DNA of 64,000 bases from Gimesia fumaroli (GTDB lineage: Bacteria > Planctomycetota > Planctomycetia > Planctomycetales > Planctomycetaceae): contig NZ_CP037452.1 in assembly GCF_007754425.1 (NCBI RefSeq), positions 3,385,164 through 3,449,163 on the forward strand. Reading direction: 5' to 3'. The notes beneath the pieces were generated by a model. That model searched no databases, was not told the origin of the DNA, and was given only the letters and a program-made list of their open reading frames with translations. Position numbers and translations under genes: made by a program. Shown piece by piece: positions 18,660 to 28,755 of this stretch. How positions within the stretch are numbered: position 1 is the first letter of the stretch; the number at the start of each line of letters is the position of its first letter.

Positions 18660-19058
18660 ATGGCTGAGACAGACCAGACCGTCACGCTTGTGAGCGGACC
18701 ATTACAGACGGAACGACTTGCGGATGGGAGTCGCCGGTTACTGCGTCATTTGGTCGTGAATGTGCACGGTAAAGAGATTATGGTGCCATCTAATTACATA
18801 ACGGACTCCCGTTCCCTGCCCGGTTTAAGTCAGTTGCTGACTGATTGTTCCCGCGTTGATCTGGCGGGAGTGATTCATGACCGGTTGTATGAGACCAGCC
18901 AATTTACGCGCTGTGAAACAGATACAATCTGGCGGTTAGTGGCCCGGTCAGGTTCGAGTCGTGCGAATTGGTTGCAGGCGTGGTGGGGGTGGTTTCTGAT
19001 CCGGCTGGGGGCTCGGTTTGCCTGGGATCGAGAGCGGAAGAAGAATCGATTGTCGTGA
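18660..19058 (+). CDS. DUF1353 family protein
   Basis: 132 residues starting after a good ribosome-binding site (AGGGGGA). The central signature fits DUF1353: VPSNYITDSRSLP (near 42-54) and DLAGVIHDRLY (near 67-77). In this family the Asp and His residues are conserved and many members come from phages or prophages. The C-terminus is tryptophan-rich (WLQAWWGWFLIRLG) and may touch a membrane. No other phage genes are nearby, so this is probably a lone resident gene. Function unknown. Confidence 0.8.
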   Translation: MAETDQTVTLVSGPLQTERLADGSRRLLRHLVVNVHGKEIMVPSNYITDSRSLPGLSQLLTDCSRVDLAGVIHDRLYETSQFTRCETDTIWRLVARSGSSRANWLQAWWGWFLIRLGARFAWDRERKKNRLS

Positions 19059-19126
19059 AATTTTATCCGGGTGTTGACGTTTGGAGAGGTTTCATTGTGG
19101 TCTGAGCTATTGCGACGTCGCGCGGC

Positions 19127-19152
19127 GGGTCGACACATGGGGCGACCCCTAC
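19127..19152. repeat. GTAGGGG-type palindrome, third copy of the TCGAC version
   Basis: GGGTCGAC, loop ACATGG, GGCGACCC, then CTAC, with one mispaired position. The preceding bases (GTCGCGCGGCGG) resemble the end of the 82-bp repeat, so this looks like a truncated copy. It sits directly after the stop codon of the HAD-TreZ gene. Confidence 0.6.
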
Positions 19153-19156
19153 ATGG

Positions 19157-21769
19157 TTAGGATTGCTGGACGATGATGGCGTGGTTGGGGGCGAGTTCGA
19201 TCTGGTTGTCTTTGATGACGGGATCGGGGTCGGAGGACAGCAGGAGCTTTCCCTTGAGTGGGACAGCGATGGGCCTGGCGTCAGTGATGGCCGAGGGAGT
19301 CAGACGGGCCGTGATGGATGTGTTCTGGTAGTGTAAGATGAAGAGATTCTGTTCCTGGTTGCATTCGGTTTTGAGGTGGGGCGGTGCGAGCCAGCCGGTT
19401 TGGAGGCCTTGCTTGCGGAGTTGTAGCAGACGGCGATACCACTCATGCATGTCGTGGTCGCGCCTGGTGGCGTTGTTCCATTTGGCATGATAGAAGGCGT
19501 CTGCATTCGAGGGGAGATAGGCGTCCTGCCAGATGTGTTGGGGGTATTCTCCTTTGCGACCAAGGTCAACGGCTGTGCGAAGTTGCTGGTCTTCGAAGTC
19601 CACAAAGAACGGAAACGGGGCTTCCGTCGCGCATTCTTCGCCCATGAATAGCAAGGGGATGCCGGGATAGAGCAGGACGAGTGCGGCAGCGGCTTTCTGG
19701 AATTCTTTGGAAGTCAGGTGATGAATTCGTTTACCGTGCGGGTGATTGCCGACGCTGTCGTGGGTTTGCAGAGCGACTACGAGTGACTCAAAATGCCGAC
19801 TTTCACGCTGGTTTGCCGAGACACGCTGGGAATCCTGCCCGGCGTAGACATAGCCGTGCGCGAGAGTTTCTATAAGATCGCGCGTTCCGTTGTACTGGCG
19901 GTGGGTCAGTGACAGTTCGGGGAGTGCGTGTGAGTAGATTGAATACATCAGGCAGTCACACCAGATGGCATCGTAGGCGCCCCTGCTCTGGTCCGCAGTC
20001 AGCATCTCGTGGTTGTAGACGTTGGATTCGGCGATTAAGTGAATTGGATGGTTGCTGGTTTCTGCGAATCGTGAGACAGCCTGCCGGATTTGATCGAGGA
20101 TGGTAAACGAACTGTCATCGTACATGCAGTGGACGGCGTCGAGTCTTAAACCGTCGAGGTGGAATTCTTCGAGCCAGTAGATCGCGTTGTTGGTGATGAA
20201 CTGTCGGACGTGTGCGGCATCGGGGCCATCGTAGTTGATTGCGTCACCCCAGGGGGTGTGATGTTTGTCGGAAAAATAGGGACCGAATTCGGAGAGGTAG
20301 TTGCCTTCCGGTCCCAGATGGTTATAAACGACATCGAGCAACACGGCGAGGCCGGCGGCATGGCAGGCATCAACAAAGGCTTTAAAGTCATCGACGGTGC
20401 CATAAGTATTGCGGACGGCAAAGAGATCAACACCGTCATAACCCCAGTTCCAATGTCCGGGCGACTGCGCGACGGGCATGAGTTCGACGGCCGTGACTCC
20501 CAGGTCGAGCAAGTCGGGCAGGCGTTCGATGGCGGCGCGGAAGGTGCCGTCTTCGGTGAAGGTACCGAGGTGGAGTTCGTAAATGATTAACTCGCGTTTT
20601 TCGATGCCTTGCCAGTTTTGATCGGTCCAGGCGAAGTCGCGGTGATCAACGATTTGTGAAGGGCCGTGAACGCCCTGTGGTTGATAGTGCGACGCGGGAT
20701 CGGGACGTGCGACGTTGTTCTCGAGGCGATATTGATAATGGGAGCCGGGACGGGCGTTACAGGCAGTGCCAGAGAAGAAACCGTGTTCGTCGCGGTGCAA
20801 GTCGTGTTCGATGGTGGTATCGCCATTGTGAATTTCGACTGTGACATTGTCTCGCTGGGGAGCCCAAACACGAAAATGAGTTTTGTTGTCAGTAACAGGA
20901 GTGGCGCCAATACGTTCGATAGATGTGTCTGGTGTTTCCGCCAGTCCAAACCAGCGGCAGCCTTCGAGGACGCCGCTCGTGGCAGTGTTCTTTGCGAGGT
21001 AGAGTCTGTTGTTCCAGCCGGATTCCTGATGCAGTTGATATACGCGCTGCGCGAGTGTGCGACTGGCGTTGCCGACCAGAATGGTGCGATAGCCGGCGGT
21101 GAGTGCGGCGAGATCGTTGCCGGAATCGCCCGAGAAGACGATGTCTTCCGAGTTGAGATTGTATTCGGAGAACCACCACTGGAGTGCGTGCGCCTTGGAG
21201 ACAGTGGCCGGCAGGAGATCGATCAGGCCGTCACCGTTGAAGGGGTCGACGCTGTGAATGATGGAGTATGGTGCGTTGGTCTGATCGAGATCGGCCTGGA
21301 CTTGTTCCACGAGTTTGTCGAGTTGTGTAGCGTCGGCGTAAAAGCTGAGTTTGAAGGGCCCCTGCTTTTCTTCTTCCTGCAGACGCAAACCCGGAATCGA
21401 CAGCAGCCGTTCGCGGAGTGTGGCGATGGGCATGGAAGTGATGATCTGATCTTGATAATCCTGATACGCGGAGACAGGGGTGAATTCACCGGATGTCTGT
21501 CGCTGAAAGATCGAGGTGCCGACATCGCAAATGATCCACTCCGGTTCAGGGAGCTGGAATTCGGTGATGGCTGCAACGACCGATTCGAAGTGACGTCCTG
21601 TGACGAAGATTAGAGAGATGTTATGAGCGGCGAACTGGCTGGTGAGTGTATGCAGGTCGGACCGGTTTTGTGTGTTGCCTTCGAGGGGGATGAAGGTGCC
21701 GTCGAGATCGGTAGCCAGGACGTGCCCTCGAGAGGAGACGGCTGGTTGATTCGGTTTCATCGGGGACAT
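19157..21769 (-). CDS. treZ: HAD phosphatase fused to malto-oligosyltrehalose trehalohydrolase (TreZ-type)
   Basis: 870 residues, about 270 longer than a normal TreZ. Residues 1-280 form a HAD-IIB phosphatase resembling sucrose-phosphate phosphatase: nucleophile motif DLDGT at 21-25 and the GDSGND metal motif near 218. From about 290 comes a TreZ domain: N-terminal beta-sandwich (THFRVWAPQ), then the GH13 barrel with ELMPVAQSPGHWNWGYDG and DVVYNHLGPEGN. D544 (in LRLDAVH) is the nucleophile, E581 (LIAESN) the acid/base and D671 (QTHDSVGN) the third carboxylate. TreZ releases trehalose from maltooligosyl-trehalose, which TreY makes; no treY gene is in the window. It is the last gene of the sucrose/glucan operon, 16 bp after amylosucrase. 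Confidence 0.9.
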   Translation of the reverse strand: MSPMKPNQPAVSSRGHVLATDLDGTFIPLEGNTQNRSDLHTLTSQFAAHNISLIFVTGRHFESVVAAITEFQLPEPEWIICDVGTSIFQRQTSGEFTPVSAYQDYQDQIITSMPIATLRERLLSIPGLRLQEEEKQGPFKLSFYADATQLDKLVEQVQADLDQTNAPYSIIHSVDPFNGDGLIDLLPATVSKAHALQWWFSEYNLNSEDIVFSGDSGNDLAALTAGYRTILVGNASRTLAQRVYQLHQESGWNNRLYLAKNTATSGVLEGCRWFGLAETPDTSIERIGATPVTDNKTHFRVWAPQRDNVTVEIHNGDTTIEHDLHRDEHGFFSGTACNARPGSHYQYRLENNVARPDPASHYQPQGVHGPSQIVDHRDFAWTDQNWQGIEKRELIIYELHLGTFTEDGTFRAAIERLPDLLDLGVTAVELMPVAQSPGHWNWGYDGVDLFAVRNTYGTVDDFKAFVDACHAAGLAVLLDVVYNHLGPEGNYLSEFGPYFSDKHHTPWGDAINYDGPDAAHVRQFITNNAIYWLEEFHLDGLRLDAVHCMYDDSSFTILDQIRQAVSRFAETSNHPIHLIAESNVYNHEMLTADQSRGAYDAIWCDCLMYSIYSHALPELSLTHRQYNGTRDLIETLAHGYVYAGQDSQRVSANQRESRHFESLVVALQTHDSVGNHPHGKRIHHLTSKEFQKAAAALVLLYPGIPLLFMGEECATEAPFPFFVDFEDQQLRTAVDLGRKGEYPQHIWQDAYLPSNADAFYHAKWNNATRRDHDMHEWYRRLLQLRKQGLQTGWLAPPHLKTECNQEQNLFILHYQNTSITARLTPSAITDARPIAVPLKGKLLLSSDPDPVIKDNQIELAPNHAIIVQQS

Positions 21770-21785
21770 CAGATCGTTCCGTCGG

Positions 21786-23753
21786 TTAGACGCGATTGAG
21801 CCAGAGGATCTGGTAAGGTGCGAGCACCAGTTTCTCTGAGGTCGCGTAGGTTTTATCTTCGATCATATCCTGGAAGAATCGTCCCAGTCCGGCAGTACGG
21901 AGTTTGTTACCGTCGATTTCCTGAGTTTCTTCCGAAAAGTTGGCGAGCACGATTAATCGATTGCCATCATGTAAGCGCACATAGCCGAGAATGTGGTCAT
22001 TTGCCGTTGCGATCAGCTCCATGTCCTGACCGGCGAGTGCAGGCAATGATTTTCTTAAGGCGATTAGTTTTTGAGTGGATCGATAAATCTTTTTGCGGAT
22101 CGAACCATTTTCAGTGCCGATATGGTCATCGAGTTCGTCGAGGTATTCCCATTGCATTTTGGGACGATGAATCCAGCGGGAATCGCCGGCTTTGGCGGGA
22201 TCTTTGACGAAGTCATAATCGTTGAGCATGCCCCACTCTTCTCCCAGGTACAGAAGTGGAATGCCGCCGATGCTGAGTGAAACGCCGTGCAGAAGAAGCA
22301 TGCGGCTGATGGCGATTTTTTTCTTTTCGTCATCGTCTTCTTCGATGGCCTGTTCCAGACCAGCGAGAGACGCCATCGTTCCGGAGATGCGCATGTCGCC
22401 TGTTTCGAAGTTTTCCTGAAAGGGAACGCCACGCGCGAACGAGCCCGGGAACTGGCCGGTATAGAATTCATTGAGGAAGTTACGATGATTATAGGCGTTG
22501 ATGCCGATGGCTTCGGCGTCGGCATTATCGAAGGTCCAGCCGATGTCATCGTGACAGCGCAAATAATTGACCCAGGCTGTATTGGGGGGAAGCTTATAGC
22601 GGTGTTTGAGTGTTTGCGTCAGCAAGTTGACTTTGCGGGTCGCCAGGGATTCCCAGAGCAACGCCATCAGTGTGGGGTTGTAGGAGATCTGGCATTCTTC
22701 CTCACTGATATATTTGACGACATCATCGGGATGAACGATGGCTTCGGACTTGAATAACAGGCCTGGTGTGGCGATGCGTGCGAGGCGGTTGAACGCTTGG
22801 ATGAGGATGTGCGCTTCAGGCAAATTTTCACAGCTGGTCCCCATCTGTTTCCAGATAAAGGCAACGGCGTCGAGACGCAGGATATCAATGCCGGTGTTGG
22901 CGATGAAAAACATTTCATCAAGCATGGCACGGAAGACCGCAGGGTTCGCGTAATTCAGGTCCCATTGAAAACTGTTAAAGGTGGTCCAGACCCATTGCTG
23001 CATGCCGTCGTGCCAGGTGAAATTACCGCGGCGGACGGTGGGAAAAATTTCGCGGAGTGTGCGTTCGTATTTTTCGGGTTCCGTACGATCGGGGTAAATG
23101 TAATAGAAATCCTGGTACTCACGATTTCCGGATTGGGCGAGTTGTGCCCATTCGTGGTCATCGGACGTATGATTGAAGACAAAATCGAGGACCAGTGAAA
23201 TGCCGGCTTCGCGCAGGTCGGCGGCGAGCAGACGCAAGTCGTCGATCGTACCAAGACGGGGGTCTACTGAGCGATACGTGCTGATGGCGTATCCCCCGTC
23301 ATTATTGCCGGGACGGACAGCGAACAGCGGCATAAAGTGTAAGTAAGTCAGGCCGAGGTCCTTGAAGTAGCCTACATTCTCGCGAAGTTTGCTTAAATTA
23401 TCGCCGAACAGATCGACGTATAAGGCACCGCCGGAGATCTTTTCCGACTGAAACCAGTTGGGTTCGTTGATGCGGTGGCGATCGAGTTTGCAGAGGGCTT
23501 CGGGACGTTCGGCCCAGGCTTTCGCAGCGGTGATCAGGACCTGTTCGATGTGATAGAAGAAGTCGTACCGGGAGTGATACAGACGAAAGAGTAGCGCAAA
23601 CAGAGGGCGCCAATGTTCCTTCAGTCTTAATTCGAATTCGTGTCGTTTGCCATCACTGATTTGGCTGGTTTGCCAGACTGCTTCGAGCTGCGGTTGCAAG
23701 CGTTGCAGCGTCAGATCCGCTTTGAAGTCAATCTCATCCTGCGCCGTGCTCAT
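21786..23753 (-). CDS. Amylosucrase (GH13 sucrose-using glucosyltransferase)
   Basis: 655 residues, close to known amylosucrases. Three barrel carboxylates are in place: D295 in LRLDAVAF (nucleophile), E337 in SEAIVHP (acid/base) and D402 in CHDDIGW. Each is nine positions after the corresponding residue of Neisseria amylosucrase as I recall it. The amylosucrase-type N-terminal helical domain (1-90) and [16 protein letters not shown] are also present. The enzyme transfers glucose from sucrose to an alpha-1,4-glucan and releases fructose. A sucrose hydrolase of the same subfamily is the main alternative. No signal peptide, so cytoplasmic. The start overlaps the stop of the sucrose-phosphate synthase gene by 4 bp (ATGA), implying translational coupling. 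Confidence 0.92.
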   Translation of the reverse strand: MSTAQDEIDFKADLTLQRLQPQLEAVWQTSQISDGKRHEFELRLKEHWRPLFALLFRLYHSRYDFFYHIEQVLITAAKAWAERPEALCKLDRHRINEPNWFQSEKISGGALYVDLFGDNLSKLRENVGYFKDLGLTYLHFMPLFAVRPGNNDGGYAISTYRSVDPRLGTIDDLRLLAADLREAGISLVLDFVFNHTSDDHEWAQLAQSGNREYQDFYYIYPDRTEPEKYERTLREIFPTVRRGNFTWHDGMQQWVWTTFNSFQWDLNYANPAVFRAMLDEMFFIANTGIDILRLDAVAFIWKQMGTSCENLPEAHILIQAFNRLARIATPGLLFKSEAIVHPDDVVKYISEEECQISYNPTLMALLWESLATRKVNLLTQTLKHRYKLPPNTAWVNYLRCHDDIGWTFDNADAEAIGINAYNHRNFLNEFYTGQFPGSFARGVPFQENFETGDMRISGTMASLAGLEQAIEEDDDEKKKIAISRMLLLHGVSLSIGGIPLLYLGEEWGMLNDYDFVKDPAKAGDSRWIHRPKMQWEYLDELDDHIGTENGSIRKKIYRSTQKLIALRKSLPALAGQDMELIATANDHILGYVRLHDGNRLIVLANFSEETQEIDGNKLRTAGLGRFFQDMIEDKTYATSEKLVLAPYQILWLNRV

Positions 23754-25987
23754 TCGATCCGATCGTTGGGAATAGTTATCTTGTCTAAAAAGTTGTAGTA
23801 TTTGATGCCTTCGAGAATGCCTGCTGCATGCGCGGCTTTCGCGAAATAGACGCGTGGACGATCACGGAGCTTTTCCAGCTCTTCACTATGGTTACCGACA
23901 ACGACCCCCAGCGTCCGTCCCAGAAGCATGCCGGCATCGTTACCCGAGTCGCCTGAGACGAGGACATGTTCCGGAGCGAAGCCCCATTTCCAGAGAACGT
24001 GCCGCATGGAAAGGTCACTTCCGCCCCGTACCGGGATGATATCCAGATACATGCCGAGGGACATAATAACCTTAGCACGCAAACCTGCTTCCCGGAGAAT
24101 TTTTTTAATCTCTATGATGTTGGGGCTGATGCTGGTATCGATCTCGTAACTGATTTTAAATTCTGACTGATGTTCGTCTTCCTGAGGAAAGAAACCTGGT
24201 AATGGATCAAGCACTTTATGGATCTCTTCCGGCTTCCAGGCATAGTCGATTGACTTGCGCCAACTGAGGTCGGGAGTGAGGTGCTCGCCGTAGTGTATTT
24301 GTGTACCAGCATCGGTGTCAATCAGGTCCGGCTGAGGGAGTCCCAGTTCCTTAATTAAGGCCATGGCACTATCCAGACGTCTGCCTGTAGCGATCCCGAA
24401 ACCGATATGTTCATTTTCACGGATCAGTTCGATGAATTCCCGTAGTGCTTCATCGTCGCCCGTCAGTGTATTGTCCAGATCGGTGATAATCAACCGGTCA
24501 AAATCGGGAAGTCGTCTGTTGGTCGATTTGTCTGCGAGTACGGGGGCCGGCGAATGTTCAAGGATGTCATCCAGATCACGCAGATAACGATTGGCATGAT
24601 TATTCCAGGAATAGTATTCGCGCGTGCCTTTTATGCCGTTGGTCGACCAGTCGGTCCACTGTTCCGGTTCTGTGAGAACGCGAAGTAGTGCGTGTTCGAT
24701 GGCAGACTGATCTATCGGGTCAACCAGCAGGCCGTTTTGACAGTTGGCGATGATATCTCGCGGTCCCCCGTCATTGGTGGCGACAATCGGAAGTCCCGTC
24801 GCACCGGCTTCCAACAGGGTCAGGCCAAAGGGTTCGGTGAGCGCGGGATTGATGAAAACGCCTTTTGTTGAAGTCGCGAGCCGATACAGTTCGGGAACGT
24901 CATCTGGCTGGTGTTTTTTCGGGTAAGCCACTTTTCCATACAGATTGTACTTATCAATCAGATAGAGCACGTTTTCGATGATCGAACGTTGTCCCTTTGG
25001 TAATTCGCGCAGATCATCCCGGGCTCCCATAACCATGACCAGGTTAGCCATTTCCTGCAGCTGTTCGCTCTCGCCATAGACGCGGACCAGCATTTCCAGG
25101 TTTTTGCGTTCATCGGGGCGTGCCATTGTGAGGATCATCGGCTTTTCTGGTTCACGCAGGAAGCGTCCGAGATCCTCGGCTATTTTGGGAATCTTCCAGT
25201 TTTTATCAGCTGGTGAGAATGAGTCTAAATCGACGCCGGGAGGAATGACTTCCATCCGCGACGGTTCATAATGATCGTATAGTTGATATTGCTGTTCGAC
25301 TTCCTGATTAGTGCTGGTGACGACCATGGATGCGGTTTCGAGAGCGAGCTCTTCGGCTTCGATGCGCGTCGTAAATCGATATTTGTTCTCCAGCGCTTCG
25401 ATATCGGTTTTGCCGAGTGAAAGACGTTGTCGTTTTACACGTCCGAGTGAATGGCCGGTAAAGACATAAGGAATGTGCAGCAATCGCGCCAACTGTGCGC
25501 CGGCAACGCCGGCATCGGCATAGTGACCGTGAATGATGTCTGGCAGGCCGGTTCGCTTGAAATGTTGCAGTGTCTGGTCGATGAATAATTCGAGGTAAGG
25601 CCACAATGATTCTTTGCGCAGATATCGTTTGGGGCCGAAGGGAATGCGAACGATCTTGGCGTTTTCTGAAATTTGTTCTTCGACTTGCGCGTAATCATCG
25701 TCCACTTTGGGATCGATAATCTGTCGGGTGAGTAATTCGACTTCTCGGACGTGCGTATGTGCGGCCAGTTCGCGTGCGAGTTCGAGTACATATTTGACCT
25801 GGCCTCCCGTATCGGCATCTCGGCCTAGTTCGGAGTTGTGTGCGCGAATCAAACCATGCAGGCTGATTAACGTGATTTTCAAATCATCCGGTTTTTTGGC
25901 GGGAAACGCTGAGGCTTTTGTTTTGGTGGTTGATTTTGATTTCTGCTTGGATGACTTTTTTAAAACATCTCGGGCCATTTTCTTCAT
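23750..25987 (-). CDS. Sucrose-phosphate synthase with C-terminal sucrose-phosphate phosphatase domain
   Basis: 745 residues. A GT-B glycosyltransferase family 4 domain (about 30-475) has [18 protein letters not shown] near the N-terminus, [14 protein letters not shown] and the EPFGLTLLE nucleotide-sugar motif near 384-392. A HAD-IIB phosphatase domain follows (about 495-740), with [10 protein letters not shown] near 500 and GDSGNDAGM. This is the bidomain form seen in bacteria, making sucrose-6-phosphate from UDP- or ADP-glucose and fructose-6-phosphate and then removing the phosphate. Lysine-rich residues 1-25 look like an unstructured tail. Two ATGs three codons apart could start it. First gene of a three-gene operon with amylosucrase and HAD-TreZ. 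Confidence 0.93.
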   Translation of the reverse strand: MKKMARDVLKKSSKQKSKSTTKTKASAFPAKKPDDLKITLISLHGLIRAHNSELGRDADTGGQVKYVLELARELAAHTHVREVELLTRQIIDPKVDDDYAQVEEQISENAKIVRIPFGPKRYLRKESLWPYLELFIDQTLQHFKRTGLPDIIHGHYADAGVAGAQLARLLHIPYVFTGHSLGRVKRQRLSLGKTDIEALENKYRFTTRIEAEELALETASMVVTSTNQEVEQQYQLYDHYEPSRMEVIPPGVDLDSFSPADKNWKIPKIAEDLGRFLREPEKPMILTMARPDERKNLEMLVRVYGESEQLQEMANLVMVMGARDDLRELPKGQRSIIENVLYLIDKYNLYGKVAYPKKHQPDDVPELYRLATSTKGVFINPALTEPFGLTLLEAGATGLPIVATNDGGPRDIIANCQNGLLVDPIDQSAIEHALLRVLTEPEQWTDWSTNGIKGTREYYSWNNHANRYLRDLDDILEHSPAPVLADKSTNRRLPDFDRLIITDLDNTLTGDDEALREFIELIRENEHIGFGIATGRRLDSAMALIKELGLPQPDLIDTDAGTQIHYGEHLTPDLSWRKSIDYAWKPEEIHKVLDPLPGFFPQEDEHQSEFKISYEIDTSISPNIIEIKKILREAGLRAKVIMSLGMYLDIIPVRGGSDLSMRHVLWKWGFAPEHVLVSGDSGNDAGMLLGRTLGVVVGNHSEELEKLRDRPRVYFAKAAHAAGILEGIKYYNFLDKITIPNDRIE

Positions 25988-26540
25988 CCTGTTCCTTTAA
26001 GGTCTTTAAGAGAGTGACACTTTCCGGCATCCTGGGAAAATGCGGTAGTAGTAAGAGTCCGTCCTGCGCGAAGAGCGGAGCATAAATTCGGCAAAACATG
26101 GTTCGTAGTAGCGCGTACGAACTTGCGAATAAGAATCGGATGGCAGAATCGTGAGGTAGACCGGTCGCTGAGCGACCGCAGTGATCGATGAGCGACCACT
26201 GTCGCGAAACGCGTCTTTGCGAGTTTTTGTTTACTGGCGTGTAAAACTGGGTCATCCTGAACTGATCGTACCTGATTCATTGTGAGAATATAAGTCAGCA
26301 AACGATGTACCGAATAGAAAAAAATGAATTTCGGTCTAAATTCCACTGCAGGAATGACTTGAGGCATCAAGTGACAAGAGAGCTGAAGAAAGGGGCCGTT
26401 CCGTTTTCTCGTTTTCTGCATGACTTTCGAGCGGGCACATTGTATTTCGTTTGGTGTGAAATTAGAGTAATTAGTTAGGAAGGTTACTGAATCTTCCCCT
26501 GAGTATTAATTCACACCTTTGACAGTAAGAGGAATGATTT
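25988..26540. other. Divergent intergenic region upstream of the sucrose operon
   Basis: About 550 bp between the divergent sucrose-phosphate synthase and DUF1080 genes. I see no convincing gene; overlapping frames here have no family resemblance. It should contain promoters for both sides. Short inverted repeats are present, the clearest being CGGTCGCT-G-AGCGACCG (26162-26178), a possible operator. Confidence 0.5.
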
Positions 26541-27290
26541 ATGGTTACAAAGATCAGTTTTCAAAAGCGTCTTTGTTCGTTTCTGGTTCTCGCGCTTGTA
26601 GGAACATCAGTGTTATCCGCGGGCGAAAAAAAAGCGGACTCCAAACTGAATCAGCCGCCTGAAGGCTTTATCGCCTTGTTTAACGGGAAAGACCTGTCGG
26701 GCTGGATCGGGATGAATTACCATAAAGTCAAAGGCAAAAGTCCTCTGGCTGTCAAGAAAATGTCGGAAGCCGAACGCAAGGAACTGCTGAAAAAGAACTG
26801 GGAAGATGTTTTAGAGCACTGGTCTGTTGAAGATGGTGAGCTCGTCAACGACGGGCACGGCGTTTATCTGACGACGGCTGAAGACTTTGGTGATTTTGAA
26901 TTACTGCTCGATTACAAAACCGTCGCGAAAGCCGACAGTGGCATTTATCTGCGTGGCGTGCCTCAGGTACAGATCTGGGATACCACCAAAGAAGGCGGCA
27001 AGTGGGATCGCAAAGCGAATCTGGGTTCCGGTGGGTTGTTCAACAACAAGGGTGAAGGCAAATATCCACTCGTGCATGCCGACAAACCGTTTGGGGAATG
27101 GAACCATTTCCGCATTATTATGAAAGGTGATAAGGTCACCGTTTATATGAATGACAAGCTGGTTGTGGACAACAAGAAGATGGATAACTATTATGAAAAA
27201 GACCAGCCCATTTACGAGACCGGTCCCATTCAGTTACAGACACACGGCGGCGAAATTCGCTTTAAGAATGTCTTTCTGAAAAAGTTATAA
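26541..27290 (+). CDS. Secreted DUF1080 (3-keto-disaccharide hydrolase-like) protein
   Basis: 249 residues with a signal peptide (about 1-27) and one DUF1080 domain, a concanavalin/LamG-type beta-sandwich very common in planctomycetes. Signatures are IALFNGKDLSGWIG at the start, WSVEDGELVNDGHG, DSGIYLRGVPQVQIWD and the closing IQLQTHGGEIRFKNV. Characterised relatives hydrolyse 3-keto-glycosides; many family members are untested. It acts outside the cytoplasmic membrane. Start chosen at the ATG behind AGAGGAATG. A strong terminator hairpin follows, so it is probably a single-gene unit. Confidence 0.88.
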   Translation: MVTKISFQKRLCSFLVLALVGTSVLSAGEKKADSKLNQPPEGFIALFNGKDLSGWIGMNYHKVKGKSPLAVKKMSEAERKELLKKNWEDVLEHWSVEDGELVNDGHGVYLTTAEDFGDFELLLDYKTVAKADSGIYLRGVPQVQIWDTTKEGGKWDRKANLGSGGLFNNKGEGKYPLVHADKPFGEWNHFRIIMKGDKVTVYMNDKLVVDNKKMDNYYEKDQPIYETGPIQLQTHGGEIRFKNVFLKKL

Positions 27291-27315
27291 TCGATTAAGA
27301 AACGTGTTTTGAACT

Positions 27316-27357
27316 TGGCACTGATTCTGTCAATCCCATAGAATCAGTGCCAGTTTT
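27316..27357 (+). terminator. Rho-independent terminator after the DUF1080 gene
   Basis: A 13-bp perfect stem (TGGCACTGATTCT at 27316-27328 with its complement at 27340-27352) is followed by GTTTTG. It lies 26 bp after the stop codon. Confidence 0.75.
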
Positions 27358-27421
27358 GTGAATCAAAAATGTTCCGCCATCGACTTTTCAAAATAGAAAC
27401 TTCAAGGAGGAGTGAATCGAG

Positions 27422-28741
27422 ATGGTTACATTTTTCAGCCGTTTGTTCCTGGTCGGCGTCTTATTGGTTGCCGGTTGTACGAAGACGACTCCGGTAGAAG
27501 AAATTTCAGTCCAGTCGAGTGGCGTCTCTTTAAGTGATTCTGATATTCCGGATCTTTCTGATAGCTGGCCTGGTTGGCGCGGACCGCAGCGAAACGGCCA
27601 CGCTCCCGATCAAGCGCTGCCCACAGAGTGGGATGAGACAAAAAATGTAAAGTGGAGGACGTTTATTCCCGGACGCGGGCATGGCTCGCCGGTGATTGTG
27701 AATGATCTGGTATTACTGGCGGCCGCCGATGATCCAAATCAGGAACAGATGGTCATGGCCTTTGACCGTGCCGATGGAACGGTCCGCTGGGAAACCGTCT
27801 TGCATGAAGGGGGCTTCCCGTCGCCGGGAGAACTACACAAAAAAGGGACAAATGCCAACGGGACGTTGTTGTGTGATGGAGAAAGCATTTACGCAGTCTT
27901 TCTGAATTCAGGCAAGATCATCGCGACAGCCCTTGATTTAGACGGCAAGCAGCTCTGGCAAAAAGAGCTGGGCGCCTTCAACTCGAAATTCGGTTACGCC
28001 CCTTCCCCCCTGCTCTATCAATCATTTGTGATCATCGCCGCCGATAACCGGGGCGGCGGTTATATTGCCGCACTGGATCGGAAATCGGGCAAGATTGCCT
28101 GGCGGGTTTCGCGGCCTGCGGTCAGTACGTATTCCAGTCCGGTGGTGGCGCATGTCGGGGGCCGCGATCAATTGCTGATCAGCGGCTGCGATCAGGTTAC
28201 CAGTTTTGATCCTGCGACGGGGAAAGAAAACTGGAGCACTCCCTGTCTGGCCGAAGCAACGTGCGGCACGATTGTCACAACGGATGACAAGATTTTCGCC
28301 AGTGGTGGTTATCCCAAACGCGAAACGGTCGGACTCTCTGCCGAGGGGAAACTGCTCTGGTCTGATAAAACCAAAATCTATGAACCATCCATGCTGGTCG
28401 AGGGAGAACAGCTTTATGGGATTACCGACGACGGGATCGCTTACTGCTGGTCAACCGAAACGGGCGATGTGCTCTGGAAACATCGCCTGCGTGGTTCATT
28501 CAGCGCGTCGCCGATTTTGTGTAACGGGCTGATCTATGTGCCGAATCTGTCAGGAGAAACATTTGTGTTTAAGGCACAGAAAGACGGCTTTGAGGAAGTC
28601 GCCGTGAACCAGTTGGGAAGTGACTGCTATGCGAGCCCCGCTGCCGCCGATGGGGAACTGTTTTTGAGAGTCGGCACGCAGTCGGGTGGAAAACGCCAGG
28701 AAGAGTTGGTGTGTATCGGTTCTGATCAATCCGCTGAGTGA
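27422..28741 (+). CDS. PQQ-type beta-propeller lipoprotein
   Basis: 439 residues with a lipoprotein signal (lipobox VAGC, Cys19). The rest is a BamB/PQQ-like beta-propeller with repeated blocks of the type G.I.ALD..G...W, for example FDRADGTVRWE, LDLDGKQLWQK, LDRKSGKIAWRV and STETGDVLWKH. Planctomycetes carry many such proteins, usually beginning with a WPGWRGPQRNG-like segment as here. These propellers may bind partners or cofactors; whether this one is an enzyme is unclear. A strong AAGGAGGAG ribosome-binding site precedes the ATG. It ends 14 bp from a convergent gene. Confidence 0.85.
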   Translation: MVTFFSRLFLVGVLLVAGCTKTTPVEEISVQSSGVSLSDSDIPDLSDSWPGWRGPQRNGHAPDQALPTEWDETKNVKWRTFIPGRGHGSPVIVNDLVLLAAADDPNQEQMVMAFDRADGTVRWETVLHEGGFPSPGELHKKGTNANGTLLCDGESIYAVFLNSGKIIATALDLDGKQLWQKELGAFNSKFGYAPSPLLYQSFVIIAADNRGGGYIAALDRKSGKIAWRVSRPAVSTYSSPVVAHVGGRDQLLISGCDQVTSFDPATGKENWSTPCLAEATCGTIVTTDDKIFASGGYPKRETVGLSAEGKLLWSDKTKIYEPSMLVEGEQLYGITDDGIAYCWSTETGDVLWKHRLRGSFSASPILCNGLIYVPNLSGETFVFKAQKDGFEEVAVNQLGSDCYASPAAADGELFLRVGTQSGGKRQEELVCIGSDQSAE

Positions 28742-28755
28742 ACAGCTGCCGGAAT

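Noticed and set aside
23750..25987. Annotation as sucrose synthase instead of sucrose-phosphate synthase
   Set aside because: The C-terminal phosphatase domain with [10 protein letters not shown] and GDSGND and the N-terminal [11 protein letters not shown] block fit the bidomain sucrose-phosphate synthase.
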